64,000 nucleotides of DNA, taken from positions 35,181,088-35,245,087 of the forward strand of contig CM061919.1 of assembly GCA_031002005.1 (NCBI GenBank). The letters are read 5' to 3'. The position numbers were made by a program, and so were the translations under genes. A model generated the notes under the pieces. It ran no database searches. It was not told where the DNA came from and saw nothing but the letters and a program-made list of their open reading frames with translations. Shown piece after piece: positions 34,401-45,626 of the stretch. Source of the stretch: Vandiemenella viatica (taxonomy: Eukaryota; Arthropoda; Insecta; Orthoptera; Morabidae). The first letter of the stretch is position 1, and each line of letters begins with the position of its first letter.

Positions 34401-34989
34401 CGGTAAATATAATCAACTGGGGCGCGATGAACACTATTTATGGTATAAACACTTAGGTTTATGGTGAAAACATGCCATCTTTTGCACACCTTCTATCTCG
34501 CCAGGCTGATGATATGTAAGGAGACTTCTGTTTTTCAGCCAGTCATGAGGCAAGAGAGTAATACACCACTTTTTTGTTTCCATGATTGGTACCGGTAATT
34601 GTGTAGTCTTGGACATGTGTATCTGCGTCTCTCTTTGTGCATGTAAGCGTAAGTAACTCGTCTGTCTGATGATTTTTGTAACGATAGTTCTGTCCAGTTA
34701 ATCAGTTGTAACAACAATTCTGCCCCCCACTTCATCGTTTCCGTGATGCTTGCTGTTAGTTCTGTCGACCTTGCTGTATGCATGTACAAGTGTGTGCGTG
34801 TGTCATTCCTCTGTGGATTTGAGTCTAAAATATATGGTTATAGAATTATCAACGTGTGCTTCTAACCATTGTTTCAGGGCTTAGACAATCTCCCATTTCG
34901 ATGTGCTCTTTACAGTTTACTGCCGTTTGTGTTGGCATGTGAATTTTGATTTTCACTACATAAAAATAATTTAACAGAGAGGGGTGATG

Positions 34990-35210
34990 TACCAGAGAAG
35001 CGAAGGACTTGGGTACAAACCCACAGTCAGACCATTGCTTGTGTGGTGTTGTATGGATGTCATTGGAAGATAGGAAGAGTGTTGAGGGGCTGTAGGTGGC
35101 GTATAATGCTGTTAGAATGGATATTGGTGGAATAATTCTGAGTGGTGTATGGAGCCTAAGTTGACCATGACCACAATCTCGCACTAGACTTTAGGTGATG
35201 AGGTCTGAGT
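34990..35210 (+). pseudogene. Degraded CR1-like LINE piece in the right arm
   Basis: Inverted partner of 26480-26740. One frame still reads LGYKPTVRPLL, against LGYKTLVRPLLEYG in the CR1-like copy at 22605. It is followed by TGACCATGACCACAATCTCG, matching TGACCATGACCACAAGCTGG near 23643. Confidence 0.55.
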
Positions 35211-36964
35211 GGAAAAAATATCTAAACACCCACTTTGACCTAACAATTTACGACAGTTCAGGTGTGAGCACTATCTTAGGCGTAATAGAATCTATGGTGA
35301 CGTTTTGGATACTTGTCGATGTGTGGGGATCTTCTATGAAAATGTGGGTTATGATGTCTGTTTGATGACCAAGAAACTATCAGTTAGCTAAGAGCATTAT
35401 GATAACTCTATCGTGGTTACTTGAACAAAGCATGCAATTACAAACAAATGTCACACTTGGTCCTGAATCCGAAGTTTGGCGTCAGATGGGAACATTTAAA
35501 CCGAATGGAGAACTCTGCTGACACCTGATTGGTTGAAAAATAAATTCCTGGAGAATTTTCTTGGAAAACTGCAGTAGAACCACCTTAAGTGAACATTTTG
35601 ATACCTGGCTACTGATTAGGAGAAGACTTTGCGAATTTTTGGTTTACTTTAACGCACGAACAGAAGGTAACCCTGTCTGTAACTGATCAGGGGTTGGATT
35701 GGGAATCATTGGAAAACAGTAGGTGGTTTGAGGAAGTGCTGTGGGTATGTTGGTGATGAGGCTAGGGGTGGATCTTGGTGAAAGAATTAGGAATAGAATA
35801 TCAGTAGAAGCGGGCACTGGATTTCTTCTATAAGGGAGTATCTCCACCTTGGTCACAGGCATTTTATGACGAATCAGCATGTTCTGTGCTTAGCACTGCC
35901 TTACACTGACTCGATTTTTATCACAAAGGGCAGGGGTGAAATTAGTAAGATTAACAAACGATGTTTCGTTCCTGGAACATACTTGCTGTGCTGTAAAATA
36001 CAGTTAAAGGTGGGTAAGTACATGGCACAGCATATATCTCTCTGTTTCTAGTCAATCACTGATGTATCACAAGGGATTGCTAAGGGCACTCAATTTGTGA
36101 TTGCTTACGAAAACATTACAGAATTGATACATAGATTGGTCTGGATAGACAGACAATATAGGTTTGAGCTTGTTGGCAAAAAATTACGAGTGTGATGAAA
36201 TATTTTTTTTTATACCAGTGACAGCAGAGATTAGAGAAATAATGTGCTGTACTGGTGCTTATACGAATTCTTTCTCCCCTCGTTCCATTCCATGGTCAAA
36301 TTAGAAACTTTGATTTTTATAGCCTTGGTGTGGGAAAGGCTTTGTCACAAATATTTTCAAGTGGGCTCTTGTCCAAAGACAGGCTGGAAAAAATTACTGG
36401 CTGATTGGTTTGATATCAGTCGAGAGATTAACATGTAATCACTTCATAAATGTCTGTAGGGTTATTTTTTGTGCAAAGCACCCTCTGCCAAATTCGAATA
36501 TCAGAACTGCATTGTATAGATGTGAATTTGAGCTATGTCAGGACATTCCATGGTTCATTATCACGTTTTAAACGTAAAAGTTACGCTTTCACATGGTCTA
36601 TTTTTTAATTAAATACAAAGACTCAAGCAGTTTATCTGTTCACCCAGAATGAAAACAAAATTTTCGATTTTCGTTTTGAAAACACGAGTGATTGGGCTAC
36701 CATAAATGTTTCCTAGATTTGTACTACGAAAACTGACATATAATAATTATTCTCATCTCGTAATAATTTCTTCTTGAACCGAAGTGAATGCTGAAATATT
36801 TCTATGTATCCCGCTGGGGCGGTTTTGCAGTGCAATGAGCATATGGCGCAACCTGAATTCCTTATCGATGCAGGACACCTGAACAAATGCATACGAAATT
36901 CGCTGCAAGCCTGAGACTCTGTACAAAATTCTGCAATCATACGAACGCTGTGTTGGACGCCCTA

Positions 36965-37420
36965 GAAACGGGATACTATGCACATCGGCAGTCGATTTTT
37001 TTTTTAACGTCTCTCTAACAACGTGGTCTTTAGAGACGGGAAAGGAATGGGAATGAATTCGGTCATGGTCTTTTGAAGGAAGCATCCCACCATTCACCTG
37101 GAGTGATTTTGGGAAACCATGGATGCCTGGATGGGGATTCGAACCTCCGTCCTCCCGAATGCGAGGCAAGAACGCGGCAGTCGCCCTGCATGCCGCGCCA
37201 AATATCGGAAACCGGGATACTTTGCACCTTGGCAGTCGATTTTTTTTTAATGTCTCTCTAACAACGTGGTCTTTAGAGACGGGAAAGGAATTCGGTCATG
37301 GTCCTTTTGAAGGTAGCATCCCCGGCATTCACTTGGAGTGATTTTGGGAAACCATGGATGCCTGGATGGGGATTCGAACCTCCGTCCTCCCGAATGCGAG
37401 GCAAGAACGCTAAATAATTT
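36965..37420 (-). repeat. Tandemly duplicated tRNA-related SINE (2 x ~244 bp)
   Basis: Two copies with period ~244 bp (GGGATACT at about 36969 and 37213). Each contains GGTCTTTAGAGACGGGAAAG, TTTTGGGAAACCATGG and GGGGATTCGAACCTCCGTCC. On the minus strand the last becomes a B-box-like GGTTCGAATCCCC, so the SINE is read from the minus strand. The SINE at 41113-41330 is the same family. Confidence 0.6.
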
Positions 37421-37612
37421 CATGAAAACAGGTACACATAGAATTCTTCCTCGGTTTTATATCTGGAGTTTATGACGGTTTTTTTTCCCCCATATCGAAC
37501 GTTAAAAGGAAACATTTATGCTTTTTTTATTCAAGGCAGGTATCCTCTCTAGGTATGGAAACTAAAATTTTGATTTGGAAATTGACGAGTTGGAACGGCT
37601 TTTTCAATAAAA

Positions 37613-37665
37613 ACACCGCGGCCGGACTCGAACCGGCGACCTAGCCCCAACGCTACCGATGTCTG
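37613..37665 (-). repeat. tRNA-like head of a second SINE family (fragment)
   Basis: CCGCGGCCGGACTCGAACCG then GCGACCTAGCCCCAACGCTA, on the plus strand, is the complement of a tRNA-type head with B box GGTTCGAGTCC. It matches the head of the SINE at 40862-41061. Confidence 0.55.
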
Positions 37666-38235
37666 TTCACGTAATATCCGTTGATGTGGACTTTTTTTTT
37701 TTTAGTAAAATTGCAATGATTTACGTCCTTACCGACAGCAGGACACCTGAACAAATGCATACGAAATTCGCTGCAAGCCTGAGACTCTGTACAAAATTCT
37801 GCAATCATACGAACGCTGTGTTGGACGCCCTACTTTCTTTGTCCGCCACCCAGCTATGCTTTCATAATGGCGAATGAATAATGTGCTTCCCTTGGAGCCA
37901 TTTCGTAACCTGTCGGACTCCCGGTCAAACACGCGAGTGGCTTCGCAAACATCGAAATATTTCACGCATATTGCTACACCCGCTCCATCTAGCGACAAAT
38001 GTCTTCTACCGTGTGCTGACCTCTAGCGACAGTTATGCAAGTTATCGCACATGTCGCAACAGGGTCTCGGCGGCCGAGCAAGTACGTACATGTCGACACC
38101 TGTTCAAATACGCCTTAGGGTTGGGTTTTCCCCCGCTAGCTTTCACTCTCCTAGGGGAGTGGAATATCTGCGCCCAAAGAAATTAAACCCTTGGGAGATG
38201 CTGCCCTCCCAGCGGCCGGTTGAGGAACTAACGTG

Positions 38236-38350
38236 TGACGTCATACGACCTTGGCCGCCATTGGCTGATTCAAAAAGCCCGCCGGAGGGGAGGGGAGGGA
38301 GGTCCCCCCCACCACTTCGTGACGTCATGCAATCCCTGAACGCTGATTGG
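38236..38350. promoter_or_regulatory. Paired CRE and CCAAT motifs, right outer end
   Basis: TGACGTCA at 38236-38243 and 38320-38327, and ATTGG (CCAAT inverted) at 38260 and 38346, mirror the cluster at 23770-23842. A G-rich ~35-bp insertion (near 38276-38312) separates the two halves here. Any transcription would be only inferred. Confidence 0.5.
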
Positions 38351-38381
38351 CTGTTCCCAGCTAAGACAACCTCCTCCTACT

Positions 38382-40848
38382 AAGCGTGAATAAGCTTATT
38401 ATATTCGAGACCGACAAACTTCAAAAATAAAATATCTATTCTGAGTCAAGAGAAAGTTTACTGGATTATCCAGGAATTGTACTAAGCCAGCGCATCAGAG
38501 TAATTGATAACAACTGTGAACCAATACCTGCAAATAGCAGATACAATGCAAGAAAATGCGTATAATATTTAAATATGTTATAACTAAATACTGAAAATGT
38601 GACCTAAAAATATACTGTTTGCTGTGTTGGGTTAATTTGATTTATTTGCTCTTATATCTTAAAGCAAAGAAAATATTTTCGTAAATGTGTATGCTTCTAG
38701 TGATTTTTCATAAAATCTCAAAACTTTATATATATATACCATGTCATGTATTTTTAATCTGAAGAGATTTTATCGATTCAGTTATAAATTGCACAACATT
38801 TGAAATTTAACTCCACCAACGAATAAACAAAAACTGCATGATTGCATGTGTTCTTTTATCGTTTTTAGATACTGCCACCAATAACAGATTCAAGTTCTTT
38901 CGTTTCCATTTCTTTCCGGGTGGCCTTCTGAACGTGCATGTGAGTTCAACTATAACGAAATGCAAATCCTCGAATACAGGCGACAGAAATTCGCTACCTG
39001 TCAGCGAGTTCATTTAAATATAAACTCGTTCCGTTTTTAATGGAGTTCTCTCTCTCTCTCTCTCAAAATACGCGCTGAAAATATCCGGAGTGGACTCGTC
39101 TACCACAGACCGGTTGGAATTGAGGATTTAATATCTCACGGTTACAATACTCCCTTGGTAGTTACGTAATTGGAAGTTGTTAAAACTGCGCCAGTAACAT
39201 TCTCATTCCTATATTACGTTATTACTCCACAAACTCTACTTTTGTAATTCAAATTTTGTTAATTATCAACGTGCATTGTTGGAGCGGTTAGCTTATGCTT
39301 CTGCGTAATATTTTAAAGTTATCACTATAATCCTCTCGGGATTTTTCGGATCCTCTACATGTATTTGCAGGATTTTACGAAATATCTGTAAGAAAAATTA
39401 TCGTTCCATAGATCAGACGAACCATCCTCCAACTCGCTTGACGTGATTTCTGAAAGTCGTGGAAAAGTGAATTCTGTATGGCCATTGCGAAATGCGTATT
39501 CGGATCTTCCCAAATGGTATCCCAATGATATGATCGTTTGTAATGTCACGTTGCTCCCCATATCGTAATCACATGTTTCATTCCTACCAACAGATTAACA
39601 ACACCGAGAAATGCTTACGCTGACTGCTATTGTCTCCAATTTGTCGGGGAATTACAGGAACTGCCAGATGCTAAAGACATAAATTGAAAATCATGTGACT
39701 AAAATCAACTACCGGCAATCATTGATCGGTTATATATATATGTAAAGCTCGCAAAAGAATTAGGCTCAAAAAAAATGCAGGCCTGCATAAAGAAAAACTC
39801 CAAAATTCAGAAAATAAATAATTACATATAAAAAAGTTCAGTAAAATAGCAAACACTGAATGAATAGTCAAGATAACAACTGTAAATTGAGCATCACTGC
39901 ACATATAACATCAAGTTACATTGTTTGCGTCCTACTTCCACATCCTTCAGCTACATTTGCGATAAGACTGAATTTTCTTTCGATACGCTTCGTAATGGAA
40001 GCACATTAGAATTACCTATCGATTACAGCTACGTACAGAGCAGCACCGAGTCAGCGAATTAACAAACAAACAACAACAAAAAACTTCATAAATGACATAT
40101 TACTACAAAACTACGAGCGGATAAGATATCACCAAGGCTCATCTATGCATTTGTGCTAACAGACTTCTGTAAGCCAGCGATGAACGAAGGTAATTTGGTA
40201 AACTGTCCCGGTATTCTCCGTACTCTTATTGCTCCTTCACTACCAAAAGGCGTTGCCAAAACTCCTTTATGGAGGTAAAATATCCGTGTCAGAGTTAAAA
40301 TCCTCCCTTGTCTCCTTCCCGGTTATTAATATCCCTATTCACTCGGCCTCTTCTCCGAATAATTTGTACGACCTGTAAATGAGAAATGACTGCTTAAAGC
40401 CACCAGCTTCCAACCGAAAATCCGACATCCAATCTATGATAACTTAAAGTATAAAGATGCTACTCTTCTTCAAACTGTTGCTTTAATTAACTAATTCTAA
40501 CAGCAGAAAAATAATAAAATGGTCCGTTACTATTCGTATTTAATCGCATTTATCTATTTATTCCTAAAGGTTTATGCAATAAACCAACAAACACTCTTAA
40601 ACATTTCGTAGTTACATTTTTTTTCTGTGCGCATAACCAGATATTCAGATGTATTAATTCTAACAGAAATGGTGCATCTGAGGAAAGAGAGATCTGTTAC
40701 ATATTGCATTTCTCTGTAAGTCAATGAGATCAGAAATTTTTTGTTCCATTTGAAGAGATTTCTGAACTGTAAAATCTGCAGAGAGCATCGTTGTCGATAG
40801 ATTAATAGCCTTGAGATTATGTTCTTTCTCAACTATATTAAACAAACT
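38382..40848. other. AT-rich stretch without a recognised gene
   Basis: No coding region, RNA gene or repeat partner was recognised. A (CT)n microsatellite lies at about 39047-39065. Open frames are short and without motifs. This is the longest featureless block in the window. Confidence 0.5.
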
Positions 40849-40861
40849 TACTTTATGACTT

Positions 40862-41061
40862 TAAAAAAAAAAAATGGCATTGGCTACTGGGCCATACAGC
40901 CAGCTCAATGTGATTTGTTGCTATCGAGTATTGACACAAGGACACTACAACACGGACAAGACATTCACAGAGACAACACTTAACACCCATGCCCTCGGCC
41001 GGACTCGAGCCGGCGACCTAGCGGAGCTAGCACTCTAGCCCCTACGCTACCGAGGCCGGCC
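40862..41061 (-). repeat. tRNA-derived SINE with 13-bp target duplication
   Basis: TACTTTATGACTT flanks both sides (40849-40861 and 41062-41074). On the minus strand the element starts GGCCGGCCTCGGTAGCGTAG (A-box region) and then has GCCGGCTCGAGTCCGGC (B box), followed by a ~120-bp body ending in a T-run (plus-strand A-run at 40863-40874). A complete, fairly young copy. Confidence 0.8.
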
Positions 41062-41112
41062 TACTTTATGACTTGTTAGTTGCGTTTACAGAAATTTAAA
41101 CATCGAGGTCTT

Positions 41113-41330
41113 TAGAGTCGGGAATGGATGGGGGCAAGGATGGGGGCAAGGAATGGGAAGGAATTCGGCTATGGCCTTTTGAAGGAAGCATCCCGGCATT
41201 TGCCTGGAGTGATTTGGGGAAACCATGGAAAACCCAAATCTGGATGCCCGGACGGGGATTCGAACCGCCGTCCTCCCGAATGCGAGGCGAGAATGCTAAC
41301 CGTTACACCGCCCCGCTCGGTGAATTTTAG
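41113..41330 (-). repeat. tRNA-related SINE
   Basis: Read on the minus strand, ACCGAGCGGGGCGGTGTAAC then GGTTAGCATTC and GGCGGTTCGAATCCCCGTCC form a tRNA-type head with A-like and B boxes. The body contains CCATGGTTTCCCCAAATCAC. CGAGGTCTT occurs on both sides (41104-41112, 41336-41344), but part of it also occurs inside other copies, so it is only a possible target duplication. Same family as 36965-37420. Confidence 0.65.
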
Positions 41331-41344
41331 CTGAACGAGGTCTT

Positions 41345-42960
41345 CGTATCCCAGAATCGATTATTGTGGCAGTACTGAAACACAGCATTGAAATCGTTAC
41401 TAAGTTTATAAATATCCTTGTATAAATGAAATAATATTTAGCTTACGCTCTGGTGTATTGCGTTTCGAGCAAATTGTATTCAGTTTGGTATAAATGCTAA
41501 TTAGAGAAATATCCGTCAATTTTACCAATCTGTTTACTTTTGAATGGAAAAAGTTCATAGTGGCACCAGTTAATTAAAAATTCCCCATATCGTGAATCTT
41601 GCGATTGAAATTCAGAAAACCACTTTGAATCAACAACATCATGAAGCATTCAGAACCATTGAATGATGATGTGATGTGTAAGAAAAGGAAATCTTATCTG
41701 CCAACCTCTCAAATCTTCTTTGACGACTATACCAAAAACCACTTAAACATCTGGACTAAGCTGCGTACGAACGGAAATACGCGTACTCCCCTATGTGGTA
41801 TGTTTTGGCCCCTTGCAACATGACAGTCGGTCTCTAGAACAGAATATTGACATATTTCAAGAATGATCAATTCATGAGAAATTTCTAAAAGAAATCAGTG
41901 ATTGTTTCCACTCCAGTGTTTGTCCAAACTGAATGCATCAGATGTCGAGTTGTATTGTCGCTTTATTTAAGTTTTATGTATCAAAACATCTTCATTACCT
42001 TGTGTAGCTTTCCACCGTTGGAAGATAAACCTCCTCCTGCGTTTTCTATTCATCCATCGTTCCGATTCACTGACCTCGACACCGGTAGCCGTCAACCAAC
42101 TGATACGTACATGGTGCGAGTTGTGTTTAAAGTTCAGGATTTGTGTCGATGCTACAGTGCTGTCTCAGATTGCTGACCCAAGAATGCGGCCGCGTTGAAG
42201 TCTGGTCGTCAGATAACGCTCACTTCTCACAATGTGTCCACTCACATGCAACACTGATTATAACATCACAGCTGTACTTCTTTTAGAAATTAATCCATGG
42301 CAGAACGGTGTTTGAGGGAACTGATAGGGGTAACTAACAGCGTTAGACTAGCCACGGTATCCCTGCCCAGAAAATTCGTCAAATGGGAAAGTGGGAATTT
42401 ATGGAGATTTCAAATGGCGCTTGTGTGCCACATTTCAATTTTTTTTTCCCTATCATCAGTCCTTCGACTTGGTTGATGCAATCCTCCATCCTTTCCTATC
42501 ACTGGGCTAACCTCTTCATCTCTACATATCCCTTACATCGCACGTCCTCAATTATCTGCTTCATATATTCTAATCTTTGTCTTCCTGTACAGTTTATCAA
42601 TTCTGATGACTCCTCCGTGAGCAGTCCCCGCCCCGGAGATCCTTTTAAGGGACTATTTTACCTCCGGAATATTTTACCCAGGAAGAAGCTATCATGATAT
42701 ACGTAATTTGAGAGGATTACATGTCTTCGGATACGCTTTGGGCCTTTAATGAAGTGGTTTCCCGTTGCAGTCTGCATCCATATGCCGTTGATCATTTCTG
42801 ATTCATCCACCTTTAGGGGCCGTTACCAACCCCAAGGGCAAGAGGGTGCCCTGGACCACTCCCTCGCTCTTCCGCCCTCCGTTTCGGAGGCCGTTGGCAA
42901 GCAGTGGGTGACTCTATACAGGGAATCTCAGTCGCAAGAGCCTCGTCCGTGCAAACAGGG
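41345..42960. other. Unassigned sequence before the gap
   Basis: No host gene was recognised. The stretch 42430-42620 (CTTCATCTCTACATATCCC, TCTTCCTGTACAGTTT) and the stretch 42790-42960 (CCCCAAGGGCAAGAGGGTGC, GGCCGTTGGCAAGCAG) have the look of dispersed repeats, such as LINE 3' ends or SINE bodies, but have no partner in this window to prove it. Confidence 0.4.
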
Positions 42961-43960
42961 NNNNNNNNNNNNNNNNNNNNNNNNNNNNNNNNNNNNNNNN
43001 NNNNNNNNNNNNNNNNNNNNNNNNNNNNNNNNNNNNNNNNNNNNNNNNNNNNNNNNNNNNNNNNNNNNNNNNNNNNNNNNNNNNNNNNNNNNNNNNNNNN
43101 NNNNNNNNNNNNNNNNNNNNNNNNNNNNNNNNNNNNNNNNNNNNNNNNNNNNNNNNNNNNNNNNNNNNNNNNNNNNNNNNNNNNNNNNNNNNNNNNNNNN
43201 NNNNNNNNNNNNNNNNNNNNNNNNNNNNNNNNNNNNNNNNNNNNNNNNNNNNNNNNNNNNNNNNNNNNNNNNNNNNNNNNNNNNNNNNNNNNNNNNNNNN
43301 NNNNNNNNNNNNNNNNNNNNNNNNNNNNNNNNNNNNNNNNNNNNNNNNNNNNNNNNNNNNNNNNNNNNNNNNNNNNNNNNNNNNNNNNNNNNNNNNNNNN
43401 NNNNNNNNNNNNNNNNNNNNNNNNNNNNNNNNNNNNNNNNNNNNNNNNNNNNNNNNNNNNNNNNNNNNNNNNNNNNNNNNNNNNNNNNNNNNNNNNNNNN
43501 NNNNNNNNNNNNNNNNNNNNNNNNNNNNNNNNNNNNNNNNNNNNNNNNNNNNNNNNNNNNNNNNNNNNNNNNNNNNNNNNNNNNNNNNNNNNNNNNNNNN
43601 NNNNNNNNNNNNNNNNNNNNNNNNNNNNNNNNNNNNNNNNNNNNNNNNNNNNNNNNNNNNNNNNNNNNNNNNNNNNNNNNNNNNNNNNNNNNNNNNNNNN
43701 NNNNNNNNNNNNNNNNNNNNNNNNNNNNNNNNNNNNNNNNNNNNNNNNNNNNNNNNNNNNNNNNNNNNNNNNNNNNNNNNNNNNNNNNNNNNNNNNNNNN
43801 NNNNNNNNNNNNNNNNNNNNNNNNNNNNNNNNNNNNNNNNNNNNNNNNNNNNNNNNNNNNNNNNNNNNNNNNNNNNNNNNNNNNNNNNNNNNNNNNNNNN
43901 NNNNNNNNNNNNNNNNNNNNNNNNNNNNNNNNNNNNNNNNNNNNNNNNNNNNNNNNNNNN
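42961..43960. other. Assembly gap (1000 N)
   Basis: Exactly 1000 undetermined bases, a round number typical of a scaffolding placeholder, so the real distance is unknown. Reading frames that cross it are meaningless. Confidence 0.99.
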
Positions 43961-44352
43961 TCAAAGCTCCCCAGAATCCGAATGTTTGTTTGCCACATTG
44001 GAGTGGGTGGATCGCCCACCTGGGGTAAATTTGTCATTACTTGTACGAGTCATATTTGCTTATTACTGATTTTCTAGTTTTCGCTTGTATTGTAGAACCA
44101 GGGATTGTGAGTTCCTGGAGTATGTTTGCAGCCGCACCTCCTGGTGAACAGACGCTGACCATATTGCCGCTTGTTCCAAGTCCGACACAACATGGATTTC
44201 AGTTGTTATTTTGGTCCGCGGGTGGTATTTTATTTCCCACCTACCTTGCATATCTGCCGGACATTCCCCTATCCGCAACCGTGGGACGCGCCAGATGGGA
44301 GTTAACAAATTATTATTATTATTTTTTGTCAAGAGCTATCTATCTCCCTCGA
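43961..44352. other. Sequence between the gap and the Tc1 element
   Basis: No gene was recognised. GGACATTCCCCTATCCGCAA and GACGCGCCAGATGGGAG, followed by an (ATT)n run near 44310-44325, look like a repeat 3' end. From about 44326, TTTTTTGTCAAGAGC...TATCTCCCTCGA is the start of a satellite unit that continues after the Tc1 insertion. Confidence 0.45.
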
Positions 44353-45474
44353 TATACACAGTCCATTCACATTAACTTTCGACGTCAGCGTGAAATAACC
44401 AATCACAGAAGGCAGGTAGCACATTACAGTGGAGTGTATATAAGGGATGTCCTAGACATCAGAAAGCATTTCAATCGTTGGCGTAATACAGGAACGTAGC
44501 GATTTATCCGACGTCGAAAAGGGCATGATTATTGGCTTTCGGGCCAAGGGTGGAAGCATTTCGGAAACGGCTAATTTTGTGAACTGTTCACGTGCCGCTG
44601 TGGTGAAAGTATACAGTGCATGGCAAAATGACACTATTCAAAATCAGCGGCATGGTGCACCACGGGCTATAGATGACAGAGGCGAACGAAGGCTATGGAG
44701 ATGCGTTCGGGCAAATAGACGTGCAAATGTTGAGCAACTGACCGCCCAGATTAACCAAGGGGCTACCAAGAGTGTATCCACAACAAGGGTTCATCGAACG
44801 TTGTTGCGCATGGACCTCCGCAGCAGATGCTGGGTTTATGCACCTTTGCTGACTGCCGTTCATCGGCGACGAAGGCTGGAATTTGCACGCCAGTACGGCA
44901 ACTTGACGTCCACAGAGTGGCGACAGATGAGGGTTGGCGCATACGGCCTGAAACGTCTGAAAGCAAACACCCTGCAACAATTGCCGGAAGGATTCAGGAT
45001 GGAGGAGGGAGCATTATGGTTTGGGGAATGTTTTCCTGGAATTCACTGGTGAACTCATCATTGTGGAAGGCACGATGGATCAGCACAAGTACGTATCTTA
45101 ATTTTTCCTCAGAATGATGGCATCTACCAGCAGGACAACGCGAGGTGTCATACAGCTCGCAGTGTATGTGCGTGGTTCGAAGAGCACTAGGATAAGTTTA
45201 CCTTACTCCCCTGGCCAGAAAACTCACCGGATTTAAACCCAATCGTGAATCTGTGGGACCACCTCGATCGGGTTGTTCGCGCCATGGATCCTCAACCGCG
45301 TAATCTAGCGCAGCTGGCCACGGCATTGGAGTAGGCATGGCTCAACATCCCAGTGAATATATTCAGAGACCTAATTGACTCTCTTCCTGCACGCCTCGCA
45401 GCGGTCCGCTCTGCCAAAGGTGGTTATTCTGGTTTTTGAGAGGTGGTCACTTTAATGTGACTGGTCTGTGTATA
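44353..45474 (+). mobile_element. Tc1-like DNA transposon, ~1.12 kb (defective)
   Basis: The ends are inverted copies: TATACACAGTCCATTCACAT on the left and ATGTGACTGGTCTGTGTATA on the right (17 of 20 positions pair). TA flanks both sides. Removing the element restores a satellite unit (CTCCCTCGA-TA-ACCGAAATTGAG), which compares with TATCTCC...ACCTAACCGAAATC in the array at 56.9-58.2 kb. This shows the insertion site directly. Confidence 0.85.
44525..45440 (+). pseudogene. Tc1-like transposase (dead)
   Basis: The paired-like N-terminal DNA-binding part is readable (GFRAKGGSISETANFVNCSR, VKVYSAWQND, TRVHRTLLRMDLRSR). The catalytic core has lost the segment with the first aspartate: TEWRQ runs straight into MRVGA/GWRIRP, where FSDESRF is expected. 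A frameshift near 44930 precedes GGSIMVWGMFSWNS. YQQDNARCHTAR keeps the second aspartate. SPDLNPIVNLWDHLD has lost the usual glutamate (NPIEHLWD), so the DDE triad is destroyed at two positions. Further stops occur at about 45114, 45189 and 45333. Confidence 0.8.
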
Positions 45475-45620
45475 ACCGAAATTGAGAAATGAGGTATTAT
45501 TTTAGAGACTAAGGTCTCCGGTTTGATCAAGTCGTATTTTGAGAAAGGAAATTTTCGGAATTCGATCTATAAAGGGCAAAATTATTATTTTCTTAACGTC
45601 TTTTTTTCCATCGTGAACCA
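45475..45620. repeat. Satellite unit (copy A), right of the Tc1 insertion
   Basis: ACCGAAATTGAGAAATGAGG, AGACTAAGGTCTCCGGTTTG and TATAAAGGGCAAAATTATTA correspond, motif for motif, to the ~160-bp units at 56880-58240. Another piece is at about 46165-46204 and continues after the piggyBac at 51039. Confidence 0.7.
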
Positions 45621-45626
45621 TTTAAC

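Larger units (their letters stand above)
36870..37832. repeat. Insertion bounded by an identical 95-bp direct duplication
   Basis: 36870-36964 and 37738-37832 appear identical (GCAGGACACCTGAACAAATG ... TTGGACGCCCTA). The left arm has one copy of this segment, so 773 bp (36965-37737) was added in the right arm together with a duplication of flanking sequence. The inserted material contains two SINE copies and a tRNA-like scrap. A 95-bp duplication is far too long for a normal transposon target site. Confidence 0.7.
32179..38381. repeat. Right arm of the giant inverted duplication (~6.2 kb)
   Basis: Reverse complement of the left arm, from GTCCGCTGCGAGGAAGGGTG at the centre to TCCTACT at 38375-38381. 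It holds about four satellite units (32.5-34.4 kb), a degraded CR1-like piece (34.99-35.21 kb), a 773-bp insertion with flanking 95-bp duplication (36.96-37.74 kb) and the outer CCAAT/CRE cluster. No target-site duplication flanking the whole structure was found. Confidence 0.85.

Noticed and set aside
37613..37665. Intact tRNA gene
   Set aside because: Only the B-box side and part of the A-box side are present, and the same head occurs in a SINE with a target duplication at 40862-41061.
42749..44077. Long open frames of 370-440 codons on both strands
   Set aside because: They exist only because they cross the 1000-N gap; the real flanking codons are few and have no motif.
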